The notes: a model not told the origin generated them from the sequence alone. DNA of 64,000 nt from Rhizaria sp. SCN 62-66 (GCA_001724265.1 MEDY01000061.1:36382-100381), one strand, 5' to 3'. Counted from the stretch's first letter, positions 22,996 through 36,000 are shown. Program-made: numbers and translations.

Positions 22996-23941
22996 AAGCA
23001 GGTATACACGGGGCGTTGGTGTCTGCACGTGTTATCTATAGCTGTTGTAGCTGCTGTTCGTGAAGCAGTTGCCAGTAAGTTACTGTTCAGAGTAGTCTTA
23101 TCGGCAAAGCCTGTAGCACTAGCAAAGTCACTGGTGCAACAACAAGATCACAATAAAACGCTTGATTAGAGCACTGGCAATGTGTAGGCAAAAGAAAACA
23201 CAGAAAACGGGAGCACCGGCGAGAACTAGAGCTCGCGTTAGTGGGCTGTTGCTTTCCACGATCCGAGTCGCCTGACGTTGCCTTTTAGCGAGTCAGCACT
23301 GCGCAGTGACAACCGTTGTAGACGCTGTAGTCACTCCGCGCAGTCGACGCTGGGTCTGGCTAGCGGGGGTTGGTGTGCTTGCGCGCAACAAAGAGCGCGG
23401 GGGCTGAGCGAGGAGAGGCACGCGGTCAGTGTGGCGATGGGCAGCGGGGTGAAGAGAGGGGGAATCGGCGTGAGGATATGAAGACCAAAACGGACACAGA
23501 TACAAAATAAAAAAAGGCACCATTTAGCAACCCAAATAATCCTTCTATATAGCCCGGAATTTATCAAAGTGACAAACAAATTTGCTCAATACAGGTTCCT
23601 AAACTTGCTCTCAAAATCACCATCATCATCGCTTGGTTGGTCGTCGGCCGACTGGCAGGGTCTGGTTCCCAAAAATTCGCCGACAGCGGAACGCTCGGCA
23701 CTCGTGTCTGATACAAAAATACGTACCCTACGTCATAGAAACGATGATAAGAAAGAAACGTTTCATCTTCCAATATATGAATGTGAGAGAATTTCCAGAC
23801 TGCAATATAACATATGTTCACGACGATTCTGCGCACGATTCTTTGCTGCAAAGCCACTCAATTGCACCTTATGTCATCTCCCTCTTTATTCTTTATCGCC
23901 TACATATCCGCCTGCGTAACTCATGTTGCCTTTGCCAGTAC
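22996..23941. other. Divergent intergenic region, TRAPPC11 / unrecognised ORF
   Basis: About 950 bases with no convincing gene. It contains the TRAPPC11 promoter. GGCCGACTGGCAGGG near 23645 weakly resembles the upstream word seen elsewhere. The right third is AT-richer. Confidence 0.45.
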
Positions 23942-24822
23942 ATGTCGACAGAGTCATCATCGAGTCTTTCTGTTGTAGAGTGTCAGGCTTTCTTCCAGTC
24001 AACTGTGGACGCTCTGCGGTCCGGCCAACTCGAGCTTCCGGTTGAGCTCGCACCGGGGCAGGTCACCGCAACTTGCAAGCTCCCCGAATATGGCTTGGCC
24101 CCAATGCCTGGCACACCTGCTATGCCATGTGGTGCTAAGCTTGTTGCCACTAAGGATACATTTCTTCTTATGGCGCATATCGAGGCGATTCACGAGTCTA
24201 TCAAGCTTGGTAGCGTCAGCCCGTGGTCGACCAACGAACACTTCAATCAAATCGCTACTAACGCCGCTAAAGACGCCATTATGCTCGATGAATGCGGTTT
24301 CTGCGCTCATTCACTTGTCACAGCCAACGTTGGCCACCTCATCTACCCTGGTGCAATAGTCACAACAAGTTCCAAGTCACGCGGCAAGTCCGCCGCCATC
24401 AGCTTCGCAATCCTTCGACTCATCGCGAAGGACACGCCTGTTGTGATTCACTTCGCCGGTGATCGCACGTCTACGTAGCCAACGTTAACAACGGTAACGG
24501 CAGGGTTGAAGTGCACACTATGAGCGGGGAAAATGCGAAAGCACCTGCGCATATCCTCGCCGCCGTCAAGAGCCGTGGCACGGTCTATTTCTACGATCCT
24601 GCTGAAGCGTCTCAGTCCAAGACGGGGGCAGGCAAGGACTTGCTAGAGGCCGCGTGTACCGTGATTTCCGCACCGCCAGCAAAGAGCATGTGCTACTCTG
24701 GATTCTATAGCCTCCCGCTGTTGAATCTGCACTTGTACGACATGAGTGACGAAGAGTTTGGCAGTGTCGCTCGCCCCGACAGGGTCAGTGACACGCACAT
24801 GTACACTGCGAAGAACTTCTGA
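23942..24822 (+). pseudogene. Unrecognised coding region broken by a frameshift
   Basis: One frame runs from the ATG at 23942 for 178 codons to TAG at 24476-24478. A second frame, shifted by one base, is open from 24463 to TGA at 24820-24822 (about 119 codons) and contains coherent protein-like sequence (AHILAAVKSRGTVYFYDP, ending YTAKNF). The two frames overlap by 16 bases, so a single indel would join them. Neither part has low-complexity tracts or a GTACG intron, and third codon positions are clearly less GC-rich than in neighbours (GCT, CTT, GTT, ATT are common). I recognise no family. Candidates are a decayed gene, a transferred or virus-derived gene, a sequencing error, or a gene using frameshifting. 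No function is assigned. Confidence 0.5.
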
Positions 24823-25323
24823 AGTACTCATGCGATAACCCGCCGCTAGAACTCATGGCTGTTTGCGGCGGAACAGACAATGTAACAAGGGAATGCCGCC
24901 GTAGTCATTTGGTGTCCGTCCGATCGCATCGGGGTCAGGCTGTACGTCTCAAAACGCAAACGTACCATAAACGAGTGAGTCAGTTATATAGTGCTGGTGT
25001 TGTCACATAGAAACGTTAATTTGTGATAATCGTTGAATTTTAAGCTTTATAGGCGCAGAAGCTGTATCATATTTTGCGGTACTGGATTTTCTTTAATTTT
25101 GTTGGCCTGTACCTCGACGCGCTCAATATGTGGCAGTATTCGCAGCTCTACCCATGATTGTTATTTCGTTAAAACAAAAGCTTTGTATTTCGTCCGCAGG
25201 TAACCTAACTAAACCTGAGTTCAAATGGCCAGCCTAGCCAGTGCTTATACAACGCAACAACTAAATCAACAGCATAAACACACAGCAAGTGCACTGCAAT
25301 AGCTCTCCTCAAAGGCGCACATT
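24823..25323. other. Convergent spacer, nothing seen
   Basis: 501 AT-rich bases between the frameshifted region and the TTC4 stop codon. No ORF with coding bias and no notable repeat. Confidence 0.5.
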
Positions 25324-27196
25324 TCACTTCTTGTTGCTATTGAGCGGGCGGATGCAGAAGGTGGGGATCCCGGGGATGACGTAGCCCTTCTTGCTGAGCG
25401 CCGACAGCGCGTGCCCGACGCTGGACGCGGGCGACAGCGTGATCTTGACGCCCGCGCCGTCCTCGTCGACGCGCTGCGCGTCCTCCATGAAGGACTGAGC
25501 CGTGCCGATCATCACGTAGACCTCGATGTTAGACAGTGTGTACTCGCCCTTGGTGTCCCAACCCGGCGCCGCGGCCGCGGGCGGGAAGAGCTGCTTCAGC
25601 AGCGCCGAGATTGGGGCGCTCTCGTCCACGTCAGCAAAGTAGTCGCTTTGGGAGACATCGGGGTAGAGAAAAACCACAGGCCAGTGCAGACTGTTCTTGT
25701 CGTCGACGTACGGCTTCGCGTCGTACTGGCCCACAGACTCCTTGAACTGGGCCTCGCCGATCGTCACGCCGCGCTTCTTGATCACCGCGTCCAGCTTGGC
25801 CTAAATACAATGCATGGGAAAACAAGAGAATGAACATGAATGATGAGTTGTCATTCGAAACATTGACTAATAGATATATAGAATTTATGTCATCTAAAGC
25901 AAAAATATTATGGATAAAGCATATTTGAAAATTAAACACTAATTTCATGATCATTCGTGCAAATATTTATCCGCAAGTATTGCGTTTAGTGGGATTTAGC
26001 GTACCTGCACGAGAGCCTTGGCCTCCGCGTCGGCTTTCTTCTTGGCCAGACGGGCCCTCTCCGTGTCATCAGCACGCTTCCAGACCGGGACAATCTCCTT
26101 GGCAAGCGCCAGAAGCTGCTTCTGCTCAGCGCTCATGCCGCCATGAGCAGCAGCAGCCGCAGCGGGCTTCGCGTCGGTCCCAGCAGCAGCAGCAGCAGCA
26201 GCAGCAGGAGCAGCGGCGGCGGCGGTGGTGTCCTCAGGAGACTTCTCAGTCGTAGCCACCTCACCGTCTTTGGCAGCGGCGGCGCCGTTCTTAGCGGCGG
26301 CGACAGCCTGACTTTTGAGCATCGCGAGTCCCTGACGGCACATGACGAACGCCTGGGGATACTTGTGGAGCTTGAACAACGCCAGCGACGCGCGGTAGTA
26401 GGCCTTGGGCAAGTGGGCGTTCAGACCGAGGGCCTTGCCGCAGTCGCGGACGACGTAGCCGTAGTTCTCCAGGCCCAGGTGAGCCTGTAGATTAGCAAAG
26501 CGCAAGAACAAAGCAAGCAGCGAGTTACACAAAAAGAGATGAGTTGAAGCCACAGATAAACACATCTTCAGTTCAAACAAATGATACCACAAAATAATTA
26601 TTAAACGAAGACAAAAAATGCAATATTGATATTTCAATTAAGAGTTAACTATCGAGGCGTACCTGAGCACGATTGCAGTAGAGTGTGGCCTTGAGCTCGG
26701 CCTCGGCAGTCTTCTCCTTGGGGCCAACTTCGAGACTCTGCGTGTAAAACGCAATGGCTTCTTCGAGCTTCGCCTTGCGCGTGACCAGGCGGCGCGCGCG
26801 GTCCTCGCGCGTCTCGTTGGGCCGCGGTTCGTTCATACGCAGAGCGAGCTTGTAGCTGCGGTTGCCAGACTCCTTGTACTGGTGCATGCGCTTCTCCACG
26901 GGAACACTGTCGACAATCGACTTGAGGGCCTTGAAGGCGTCCGACTCCTCACCGGGCGCCGGCATGTGCGTCGCCGTGAGCGGCATCGACTGGATCAGCT
27001 TCTCGATCTCCTCCGGAGTCTCGGGCAGCGGCGCGTTGTTGTTGGCGTACCGCGCCACGGCCTCGAACAACGCGTCCGACTCGTCCGACTCAAAGTCAAT
27101 AGTGCCGTCGGGCGTGTACTGGTTAATCATGTCGTTCAGCGCCGCAATCGCGGAACCAGAGTCCGCGGGCGCAGCCGGGGAAGTGTTGTCACTCAT
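25324..27196 (-). CDS. TTC4: TTC4/Cns1 TPR co-chaperone of Hsp90
   Basis: Exons are 27196-26663, 26484-26005 and 25800-25324; introns 26485-26662 and 25801-26004 start GTACG and end AG, both phase 0. The product is 496 aa. TPR helices span about residues 120-265: HQYKESGNRSYKLA, LYCNRAQ, GLENYGYVVRDCGKAL and PKAYYRASLALFKLHKY. A low-complexity Ala/Lys linker and a charged helix follow. The C-terminal wheel domain (about 350-496) has the diagnostic LHWPVVFLYPDVSQSDYF. TTC4/Cns1 binds the EEVD tails of Hsp90 and Hsp70 through its TPRs and supports client folding and eEF2 maturation. It is somewhat longer than the human protein (about 390 aa), mostly because of the Ala-rich linker (about residues 280-315). 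Confidence 0.92.
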
Positions 27197-28007
27197 CAGG
27201 GGACGCTGGAGAGCGAAGTGAGAGGGTTGGAAAAGGTCTGCGGGAAGCGTTCGCAAATGCAAGAGTAGATTGGGTATATATGAGTGTTCCGTGCTATTAA
27301 AAAGTGAATGAATATTTCTCTATGGCGTGGTCTCTATAAATTCGTGCTAATGTTCACGTTGACGATCACTTCAAGGAAATCCTCTTGGTTTCGTAACAGC
27401 TTGCGGCCCGTAGCTTCCGGAACAAGCCGACAACCCGACTGAGGACAGTAACAATTGACAAAAGGAGAGTACAAGATCACATGTTTGTATTTTGGCGCTA
27501 AAACCGAGGAATCTAGATAAAGTACATTATTAACTATATAAATACCATGTTATTAGTATCACAAAGAACTTGAAGGACGAGGTATCCGACGAATTTTCAG
27601 TTTGGATGAGGTTGCGTTTTGAATGAGAGCCGTAGCGACCTTGCAGCGCAAACAGTAGAGGGACGCAGTCATGGACAACGCGTCTGCTTCACTGTCATCG
27701 TCAGCTATTCGCCGCACACGCGCGCGTATAATAAGATTGAGGTCGCCTCAAGTGCCAGGCGGTTAAGCTTTAACGGACAGTGAACGCGACGTCGCCGTCA
27801 CATTTCACTTCGAGCAATGTTGTGAACGCATATTGTTGTTGTTCTTACTCTTGTTGCCCACATGTGACTCGCATTGCTGATGAGACCCGCTATGCTGCTG
27901 AGTGAGGCTGTGACGATAGAGCGTGACAGTATTCAAGAATATGGCTGTTACTGAGCGTTGGCTTGATCCCCACAAGCATTTGATTAAAAGAAGATCGAAA
28001 GCTATCT
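27197..28007. other. Tandem spacer with CCGACTGAGG word
   Basis: 811 bases holding the TTC4 promoter and SNAPC3 3' end. GCCGACAACCCGACTGAGGA (about 27426-27445) lies some 240 bases upstream of the TTC4 start and resembles words upstream of other genes. No gene seen. Confidence 0.45.
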
Positions 28008-28783
28008 TTACACGAGCTGCTGCGGCACAAACGCGCGCGACAACGGTAACAACCGAAAGACTTGATAGTCGCCATAGAGCAGTTTCCCCTCCCTGTCCCG
28101 GTGCAGAGCGTCGTAGCACTGTTCGCAAAAATGCGCTGGCGACGCCGGAGCCAGCCGGTCGCCCACGGTCGCGACGACTGCGGTGTGCACGCTGCAGATG
28201 ATGCATTTCAGCAGCGCGGCCTTTTTTCGGAACAGCACGAGCGGGTACGCGGCGCGGTTGTCGAGGTCGTCGGGAGCCCTCATGCGCATCTCGGTGAAGA
28301 TGACGACATGCCGGCAGTCCCCTTGGTGCTGGTAGAGGTACTGCGCGCCCAGCCGCAGCCGCAGCGCCGATAACGGCGTGAGCTCCATGTTGGCCTGCTT
28401 GTAGGGGGCCAAACCGGGTCGCGCGTACCGCGAGTTCGCGCCGACCCAAGTCACGTAGGGGTCCGACAGCCGCGAGGCGCTGGGAGAACGCATGTCGTCG
28501 TAAAACGTGTTCTCGATGAAGAAAAACGCGCTGGGGTGCGGCAGCAAGTGGCGAGGCGCCCGGTCGCTAGCCACCGCGGCGAGGGAGAGCGATACTAAGG
28601 AGGCGGGGACGCTCGCGTACGGCCTCGCGGTCGCGCTAGCCGCGGCATCGGCAGTGCTCGCAGTGCTCTTAGCGCCGGCCTTGCCCTTAGAACCACTACC
28701 ACCACCACCACCAGCAGCGGCTGCTGTAGTCTTTGACTTCGCACTTGCCTTCTTTCCCTTTGCGTTCTTGGCGCTAGTAAACT

Positions 28784-28815
<32 letters not shown>

Positions 28816-29433
28816 TCGTCGCTGTTGTCGGTCATTGCGCTGCCCTTAGACTTAGAGCCCTTGCCCTTGTTCGACGGCTGCTTCGGTTTCGGCTTCGTGG
28901 TGAAACGGCCTGTGCCATCGTTCGTACGCGGCTGTTGCTGTTTCTGCTTTGCGCCACCTGCAGCGGCCTCGTTGCCTGACTCAGCATTAACACTCGAGTT
29001 ACCGCCGCTACCGCCACTGCCACTGTTGTTGTTCTGAGCAGCAGTAATGACACTATGAGTGACAGCAGTCAAATGCGCGTTAAAACGCATTGCGCGCGGC
29101 AAAAAGCACACTAAACCGTCACCTGTCCCGTTAGCAGAGCTGTTGTTGTTGTTTGTGTAGGGGTTGTAACCGCAATGGATTTGCTGTTGTTGCCAGTTGA
29201 CTGCGTCTGCGTCGTCAAAGTGGCAGTCCAAGCAGTCCCGGAGCGCCGTGAGGGGAAGATCGTCGGTCAGGAGTACATCTAGCACCCTTACCCGCGACTT
29301 GGGGCAGTAGGCCGTGGCCCTTAGAATGACTGTGTCGGCCGCTAAGGGGGCGCTGACGCACGTCTGGGCAGCGGCCGCGGCGGCCAAAGCCAGCTGTTGC
29401 TGCTCTTTGAGAATGGTCTCCTGCTGCTCCCGC

Positions 29434-29464
<31 letters not shown>

Positions 29465-30399
29465 CGTGAGCACTTGCACCAGCATTAGCACTAGAGCTAG
29501 CATTAGCACTAGAGCTAGAGCTAGAACGGACATTAGTGCTGGTATCGGAGCCAGTGTTGGCGTTAGCGCTGACGGCCGCGTTGCTGTTACTGTTGTTGTT
29601 AGCGGTGTGATGCGAGCTGAACGCAACGGGCTGAGTCGTAAGCACTTTCCCGACAGGCAGCGCCGCCACCGCCAATGACAGCCGCGCCAACGCCGACGGA
29701 GTCACGGCGTTCTGCGCGCCCTCAAACCGCTTGCTCTTGAGCGCCTCGCTGCGTTGGTGCTTCAGTGCGGCCAGTGGGGCGTCGAGGTCAGCCGCGGAAG
29801 GGATACGGGCGCCGAATTGCGGTAAGAGGGTGAAGCCTAAAGAGGCGGGGCGGTCTCGGGGACGCGAGCTCGAGGACGACGCTTGCAGGACCGTTAGCGC
29901 CTCGCTATAACAAGACGCAAACAAATTAAAAATGGTGAATATACATCGGAAATGAGCTTTGATATATGACATATAAGCGTTGTTTAACAGAAGTGAGATA
30001 TCGCAGAGATCAATGATATGAGACGGACCGATACTCTGAGATTTCTTCGCGAATGGCGCTCTCAATCACGTTGGCGGGGTTCTCTACCATGATGTCAGCG
30101 CAGGCTAAGTCGGCCGCGTCCGCCAGTGCCGACACGTCTGCGTTCATGGTGGAGCGGAACGCGGAGAATGCAGTGCGGAATTCGTCCGCTGATGAGAGGC
30201 GAGAGTAACCCGTGCGACGGTGGGCTGTCTCGACCCGGCGCTCGTTCATCAGTGCGAGCTCCCGGTAGTAAGCCTCGCGGGCGGCCGAGGCAGGCGCGGG
30301 GGGCTGGCCCGGTAGCGCGCCATCAGGATGCACATAAACCGGAAAGGTATCCGGCAGTTGAGATTGCGCCGAGGGTGACCCAGCGGTGGGCGCGCTCAT
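28008..30399 (-). CDS. SNAPC3: SNAPC3 (SNAP50), snRNA-activating complex subunit
   Basis: Exon 1 is 30399-30029 and exon 2 is 29904-28008; the intron 29905-30028 has an unusual GTCCGT donor and a TATAG acceptor, phase 2. The product is 755 aa against about 410 in human. The conserved C-terminal half reads AFFFIENTFYDDMR, then LGAQYLYQHQGDCRHVVIFTE, AAYPLVLF, LKCIICSVHTAVV and FCEQCYDALH, matching the SNAP50 zinc-finger domain; the CxxC, HQGDCxH and CEQC residues are the metal ligands. SNAPc binds the proximal sequence element of snRNA promoters and recruits Pol II or Pol III. The first half and the centre hold Ser, Gln and Asn tracts and a run of about 10 Asp, which account for the extra length. 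Confidence 0.92.
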
Positions 30400-31322
30400 T
30401 GGCGATGTGGTCCGAAAGATCGTATCGCGAACAAGCTACTATGATAGAGCAAGGTACCTTCAGAGTGGTTAAGTAGATGACAAATTAGAAAAATGTGATT
30501 CTAGTTGTAAGTTTGAAAGGCACGACCAAAGACGGAATATCCAACGCGCTTTTTGAAGCCTCGTTTTCCCAATCATCTTCTTGTTTTCTGCCAAATGGTA
30601 TGGACCGAAAAAACGACCACGTTAAGACCGACTTAACTTCCATCCGAGATCACCGCCAGTGACCGAGTCTGGGAGAGCTGATTGCGAAAATTGCCGCACC
30701 CACCTGGAGTCTCACCATCATCGATTGTACATCCTATGGATATCCTGTGATAGGGTGCTCGGTGGTGCATATCTGTATTAGCTTCAGACTGATGAGAGAT
30801 GTCGCCGTGCGGAGTTCAGAGAGTAAAATCGATCCCACCATAGGCTCTCGCTCTTCGAGGCATGCAGCTTTCTGCGACGTCGACCTCCGGCTCCTCAGGG
30901 CTACTACAGGTCGCGTTTTTTGCACATAAGAACTGCCTTCATCTTGATCAACCCACTTCATCAACCGCAGAATTACACTCGCTCACCATAACATCCATCC
31001 CCGCCTTCTTTCTCTTGCTCGCTCGATCGTGACACCCGCCCATTCGATGTTCTCGTTTCGCTCTTCATTTCTCGGCACTTCCCCGCGTTTACATCCCGTC
31101 CCTGTCGTGTTCCCATCTTTTTTATGCTCTGGTCAATCCACTTCTCTGATATCTCTCGGTGTTACTTCTGGATACCCCCGTCATTTCTTCTCTTTTCCAC
31201 TCGCTTATGATCTCATCGCCCGTCCGACCGCGTCTAATCCCCTCGATGATTCTCTCGCTTGACTCGTACTCTCGTCATCACCCACATTCCCCCCGCATCT
31301 GGTATGCACCGCTCATGTAGAA
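30400..31322. promoter_or_regulatory. Divergent intergenic region, SNAPC3 / SERBP1-like
   Basis: About 920 bases between two outward-running genes. AAGACCGACTTAA (about 30627-30639) lies 230 bases upstream of SNAPC3. The 300 bases before the SERBP1-like ATG are strongly C/T-rich, as is common for highly expressed genes in compact protist genomes. No gene seen. Confidence 0.45.
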
Positions 31323-32441
31323 ATGAGCAACCGCTTCGCTTCTCTCGACGACGAGCCCTCTCTGCCTAAGGCTGCGCCCGTCGCTGCCAAGGCTGCCGCG
31401 CCCAAGGCCGCCGCCGCTGGCGCTGCGCCCAAGGCTGGTGCCAACGCTGGCAAGCCCCAGCACAAGAAGGACGCCCTTCACAAGGCCTCGATCGAGAAGA
31501 AGCGCCACGACGGCACTAAGGTGCCCCGTCGCGAGACTGGCTCGCACACCTCGGGCACTGGCAAGACCCGCTCTGCCACCAAGGTACGCTATTCAACGCT
31601 CTCCAGCTCCTGCACTCGCTGACATATTAAAAACTGTCGTTTTCAACTCGTTACACCCACATCTCAGCCCCAGCAGTCGCGGCGGCGGTGGCCTTGGCCA
31701 GAGTCTTGGGGTCGACCTCAACTCGGGTCACATCTCACTTCGTTCTTTACTTTCACTCACTTGTCTGTATTCCATTCCCTTGTCTGTCTCCTACCTGCCG
31801 TTCATGGTATAGGGCGGCGCTGGTCGCTTCAACTGGGGCAGCGCCAATGCTGACGTCGCCGACGCTACTGCCGCTCCTGCTGCTGCTGCCGAGGCCGCCG
31901 CTCCCGTCGAGGAGGTTGCCGCCGAGCCCGCTGTGCCTGAGCCCAAGGTCAAGGGTCTCGCTGACTTCCTGGCCGAGAAGGCTAGTGTGAAGGTCGCTGG
32001 TGACGTCAAGGTTGCCCGCCAGGTACGCAATTCAACGCTCTCTAGCTCCAGCTCATTCGCTCGTTGACCTATCCTAAACTGCCGGCTCATCTCGTCACCG
32101 TCCCCTCGTCTCACTCTTGTTCTCACTCTAACTCTTTCTCTCCTGTCTGCTGCGTTGTTTGCAATTCGACTCCTGTATTGTAGGTCGCCCCCATCACTGA
32201 CCGCAAGTTCACCGAGGGCACCAACTTCAACGCCGCCGCGGCCGCCAAGACCACCGCGCGCGTGACCGCCCCCGCCGTCGTCGCCGCCCCCTCTGTTGAC
32301 AAGTCCAAGAAGGTCTTCAACATCGACGAGTTCAACACCGTCACCGCCGCGCCCAAGAAGGCCGCCGCGCCCGCTGCCGAGGCCGAGAAGCCCCGTGGCG
32401 GCCCCAAGAAGTACTCCAAGAACGACTTCCCCTCCCTCTAA
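31323..32441 (+). CDS. SERBP1/HABP4/Stm1-family ribosome-associated RNA-binding protein
   Basis: Exons are 31323-31583, 31813-32022 and 32184-32441; introns 31584-31812 and 32023-32183 start GTACGC and end TAG, both phase 0. The product is 242 aa. It begins MSNRFASLDDEP, as Stm1/SERBP1 proteins often begin with a short acidic motif, and carries the family core RRETGSHTSGTGKTR followed by GGAGRFNWG across the first splice junction. The rest is Ala/Lys/Pro-rich and disordered, with KVFNIDEFNTV and a PRGGPKKYSKNDFPSL end. Family members clamp mRNA entry and hibernating 80S ribosomes. The first 70 bases of introns 1 and 2 resemble each other strongly (see findings). Confidence 0.85.
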
Positions 32442-33059
32442 GCGCTCCGCAGTAGCTCGTTGAGGCGATACGTCGCCGATCAGTTACTCTACTCAGACAG
32501 CAATCGCGCAACGCGCGGGCGCAGGTAACCTGCGCTCTGCGATGTGCGTGCGAATGAGTGAGCCTCAGTTGATGCAACGAGTCGTTGCTTTCAACACAAG
32601 GGACCTAGAGAGCTTATTTGCGTGTTTGCTGATGTGGTATCTGAGTATAATGCAGATGTTACGTCAGTGCGCCCGCGTGCATGCTCTTGATTGATGATGT
32701 TGGGTGTGAAATATGAAGTGATGTGAAGATAATAGCTTTGCTTTTCGTTTTATGCAAAAAATCATTGTTGTTGTTGTTGGTTGTCGTGGTACTCTGTAAG
32801 CTTCAGGGCTTTGCTCTTAGCTCTACTCTTAAGTCTACAAGCACCAAAATCTAATAAATACAGGTATATTAATTAATATAACTCTCACCAAGAATCAAGT
32901 GCGCGCAAGCTTGCTGAAGAACAAGGAAAGACGACGGAGTTCTCAAGCACTGAATTGAACAATCGTTGTATTTTAGCATAGCCCTCACATCACAAACGCC
33001 AACATCCGTTATTTATACAAAATCAGTGACATGGAGGTCTCTCAATTGCTCAAAACGTA
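32442..33059. other. Convergent spacer, nothing notable
   Basis: 618 bases between two stop codons, AT-rich, with a short TTG run near 32765. No coding bias. Confidence 0.5.
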
Positions 33060-36000
33060 TCACTCACTGCTACTCTCAGCCTCCTCACCTAGCACCGCCG
33101 CAACTTGCAGCTGCTGCTGCAGCAGACCGAGCGCCTTGCTCTCCCGCCGCTTCGCGCCGACCTTGTGCGCCGCCACCGCCAGCTGCCGCACATGCCCAGG
33201 GCCGGCGCCGCAGCAGCCCCCTAGCACGTCGACGCCCCAGTCGGTGCCCCAGCGCTCCGCCAGCGCGGCGAACGCCGACGCCGCCTCGCCAGCGGTCGCC
33301 GCAGTGCGCGTCTTGTGCAGCAAGGACGTCAGAGGCGCGGCGGCGCGGCGGGCCTCGGTGGAGGTCACCACGATCGTCTGTGTGTAGTCGTCATTACCGC
33401 TGCCTTCACTCGATACAGCTGTGCTTTGGGCAGTCGCAGAGTTCGCATTCATCGCACTCATGTTCGCTGTAGAGTTAGGGTTCGAAGGGTGAGTGTTATT
33501 GGCGCTGCTGGTGTTGTTGTTATTGTTGCGGGTGATATACGTATACGAGCAAATGGCATCTTCGTCGTATGGGATATGGATGTAAGTGCCCGCAGTGTTG
33601 TAAGTGTACGTCGTACTCGCGCTCGTTGCGTTGGTGCTGTAACTAACAGAGCTAGATTCTCTGTCGTTGATCTTCACGTGGTCACTGCCACTGCACTCGT
33701 GCTCAGAAACGCTTACATGGGTAAGTGGAGGGGGAATGTACGCGTCGGCAACGGCGCCCCCGGGGCCGAACGGAGAAAGGCCAAAGGGCACTTGCCACGA
33801 CTGAGACAGCGACTGGGCCTGGGGTTGCGGAGACTGCGAATGCGACTGCAACTGAGACTGCGTGAACTTGGCACCGGGGTTCACATTGGCACTCGTCTGA
33901 GAACTCGTGCCCGCGTCGTCAGCCATAGCTTTCGTGACGAGCTCGTGAGCGTCCACAGCCCCGTTCACAGCTGCAGCGCCACTTGTGCCAACGCTGGCAC
34001 TGTCACTTTCACGCTCACGAGCTGCACTCGCACTGATGTTGTTGCTGTTGTTGTTGTCGTTGCTCTTGCTAGTAGAGTTGTTGTTGCTCTTATTGGCACT
34101 GCTCGCCACACGGCCATTGCTGTTGTTATTGTTGTTGTTGTTGTTGTTAGTGTCAACGTCGAGCCAGTGCGGGTGTGAGACAAGTGGCGATGCGGGCGAC
34201 GTCGACTTATGGGGGCGGTAAATGCCCGACGAACCCTTAGATCCGTCCGAGTGCCCCTTAGACCCGTCAGCGTGGCGAGATGAACTTTTGCCCCTGACAC
34301 CGTTGTTACTCTCGCTTCTAGCGCTTGAGTTGGCGTTGTCATTAGCACGTACAGAAGAGCTAGCATTCTTGCTGTTGTTCTTCGCATTATTCGAGTCCAG
34401 GTGCGAGTCTTGATTACTGGACTCGGAAGACTTTGCACTCGCAGTGTTGTTGATGCTACAGACAGTGTTCGAAGCAGGCTGTCCCTCAGCAACAGGGTTC
34501 GAACCTAGAGTGAGGATGATAAGACAGTTTGTAAAGAGACATGTGTGAGCCAGGAGAAAAAAAGTATGATCTGGTAAACAATTTCAATTAAATAAATCAA
34601 ATATAGCAATTTCAGATTCTCGCCTTGAAACTGCCACTGGCTCCCGGTCAAATGTAAGGTCGCATTGTCATCCAAAGTGAAAGAATTGCCTGCAACCGCA
34701 GTAAGCTTCAAAACACCCGTTGCGGGTCTAAAATGGGCACCATTAAGCTTTGAGCTGAATGAATTTACATGTTTAATGTCATTAAACGCACCTAACTTCG
34801 ACGGTAACTGTGTCTGCGCCTGTGCCTGTGGTCGTGACTGTAACCGCTGCGACTGCGGCGTCTGCGAGTGCGCGTGCGCGTGTGCATGTGGGTGTGCATG
34901 CGCGTGTGCATGTGAGTACGACGGCGCGTGCGACAGCAGCGGCAGCTTCGCGTACGCGCCGATGGGCCGCTTCGTAATCTTCCGCAGCAGCGGCAGCGCA
35001 GCTGTGACGGCCGTCGGTGAAGAGCAGTTGAACAAGTACCCATCGACGAACCGCGGCAGCGAATTGAGCAGACGGTCAACGGCCTGGGCCAGTGTTTCGC
35101 ACGAGTACAGGCGGGGCACGCCGTAGTCGGTGTCGTTGAGGCGGAACGACACCCAGACCGGGATGGGGACCGCGGTGGTACCTGTGCGGGTACTCGTGCC
35201 GCCCACGGTCACTTGCTGTGGGTTTGCGCTGGCAGTCGCACTGGCAGTAACATCGACACCAGTGTTAGCGTCACTGCTGCTCTTGTTCAAGGTTTTATTA
35301 TCGCTGGCTTTGGCCTTGTTGACGACGCTGTTGACGGTCATGGCCGCGAGCGCCGTGAGCTCGGCCTGCTGAATGCCGTGACTCGACTCGCACAGGAACG
35401 CGTCGCACCAGGGCGCCAAAGACACGGCGACGAGCTCCAGCCACAGACGCTGCACCGTCTCTTCGCTGACGCTGGCGTCCGAGGACGCGTCTAAAGGGGA
35501 CTTGGGGGGATACCTAGTAGACGCTGCCGGGGGCGTCGCTGTCAGAGTGTCGTGTCTGAGGAGGTCGGCAGGGTGGGTCTCGGCGTAAGAATCAGTCGCG
35601 TTCGCGATTGTAGAACTGATCGCACTATCGCAGCTCGCAGAATCACCGCTAGTGCTTGAGTTGTGGCTAGGAGTGCACAGAAGCGTGTGTTCTGCTAAGA
35701 GCTGCTGGTAGAAGAAAACAAGAACTGCATCACTCTCACTCAGCCCCACATTGACACGCTCACGTGCATTCGCACTTGCACTCGTGCCACTACTGTCAGT
35801 GTCATGGCTACCACTGCTGTTAGTCGCGCTGGCAAGCACGGCGCTGTTGTAGTTGGTCACCGCAGTCGCCAAAGCCGCGGCAGCCGTCGCTGGAAGCGGG
35901 GCGACGTAGCCGACGACGTAGACGCCGTGGTTCTTGAGTATCATGTGCGCGTACCGGGCCAGCTCGGGCCGCTTTTCGCTCAGCTCGAGCAACGCCTTGC

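Noticed and set aside
24461-24478. A tiny GT-AG intron of 20 bases that would join the two frames of the unrecognised coding region
   Set aside because: It would restore the frame, but every other intron here exceeds 100 bases and nearly all begin GTACG. An indel or sequencing error is simpler.
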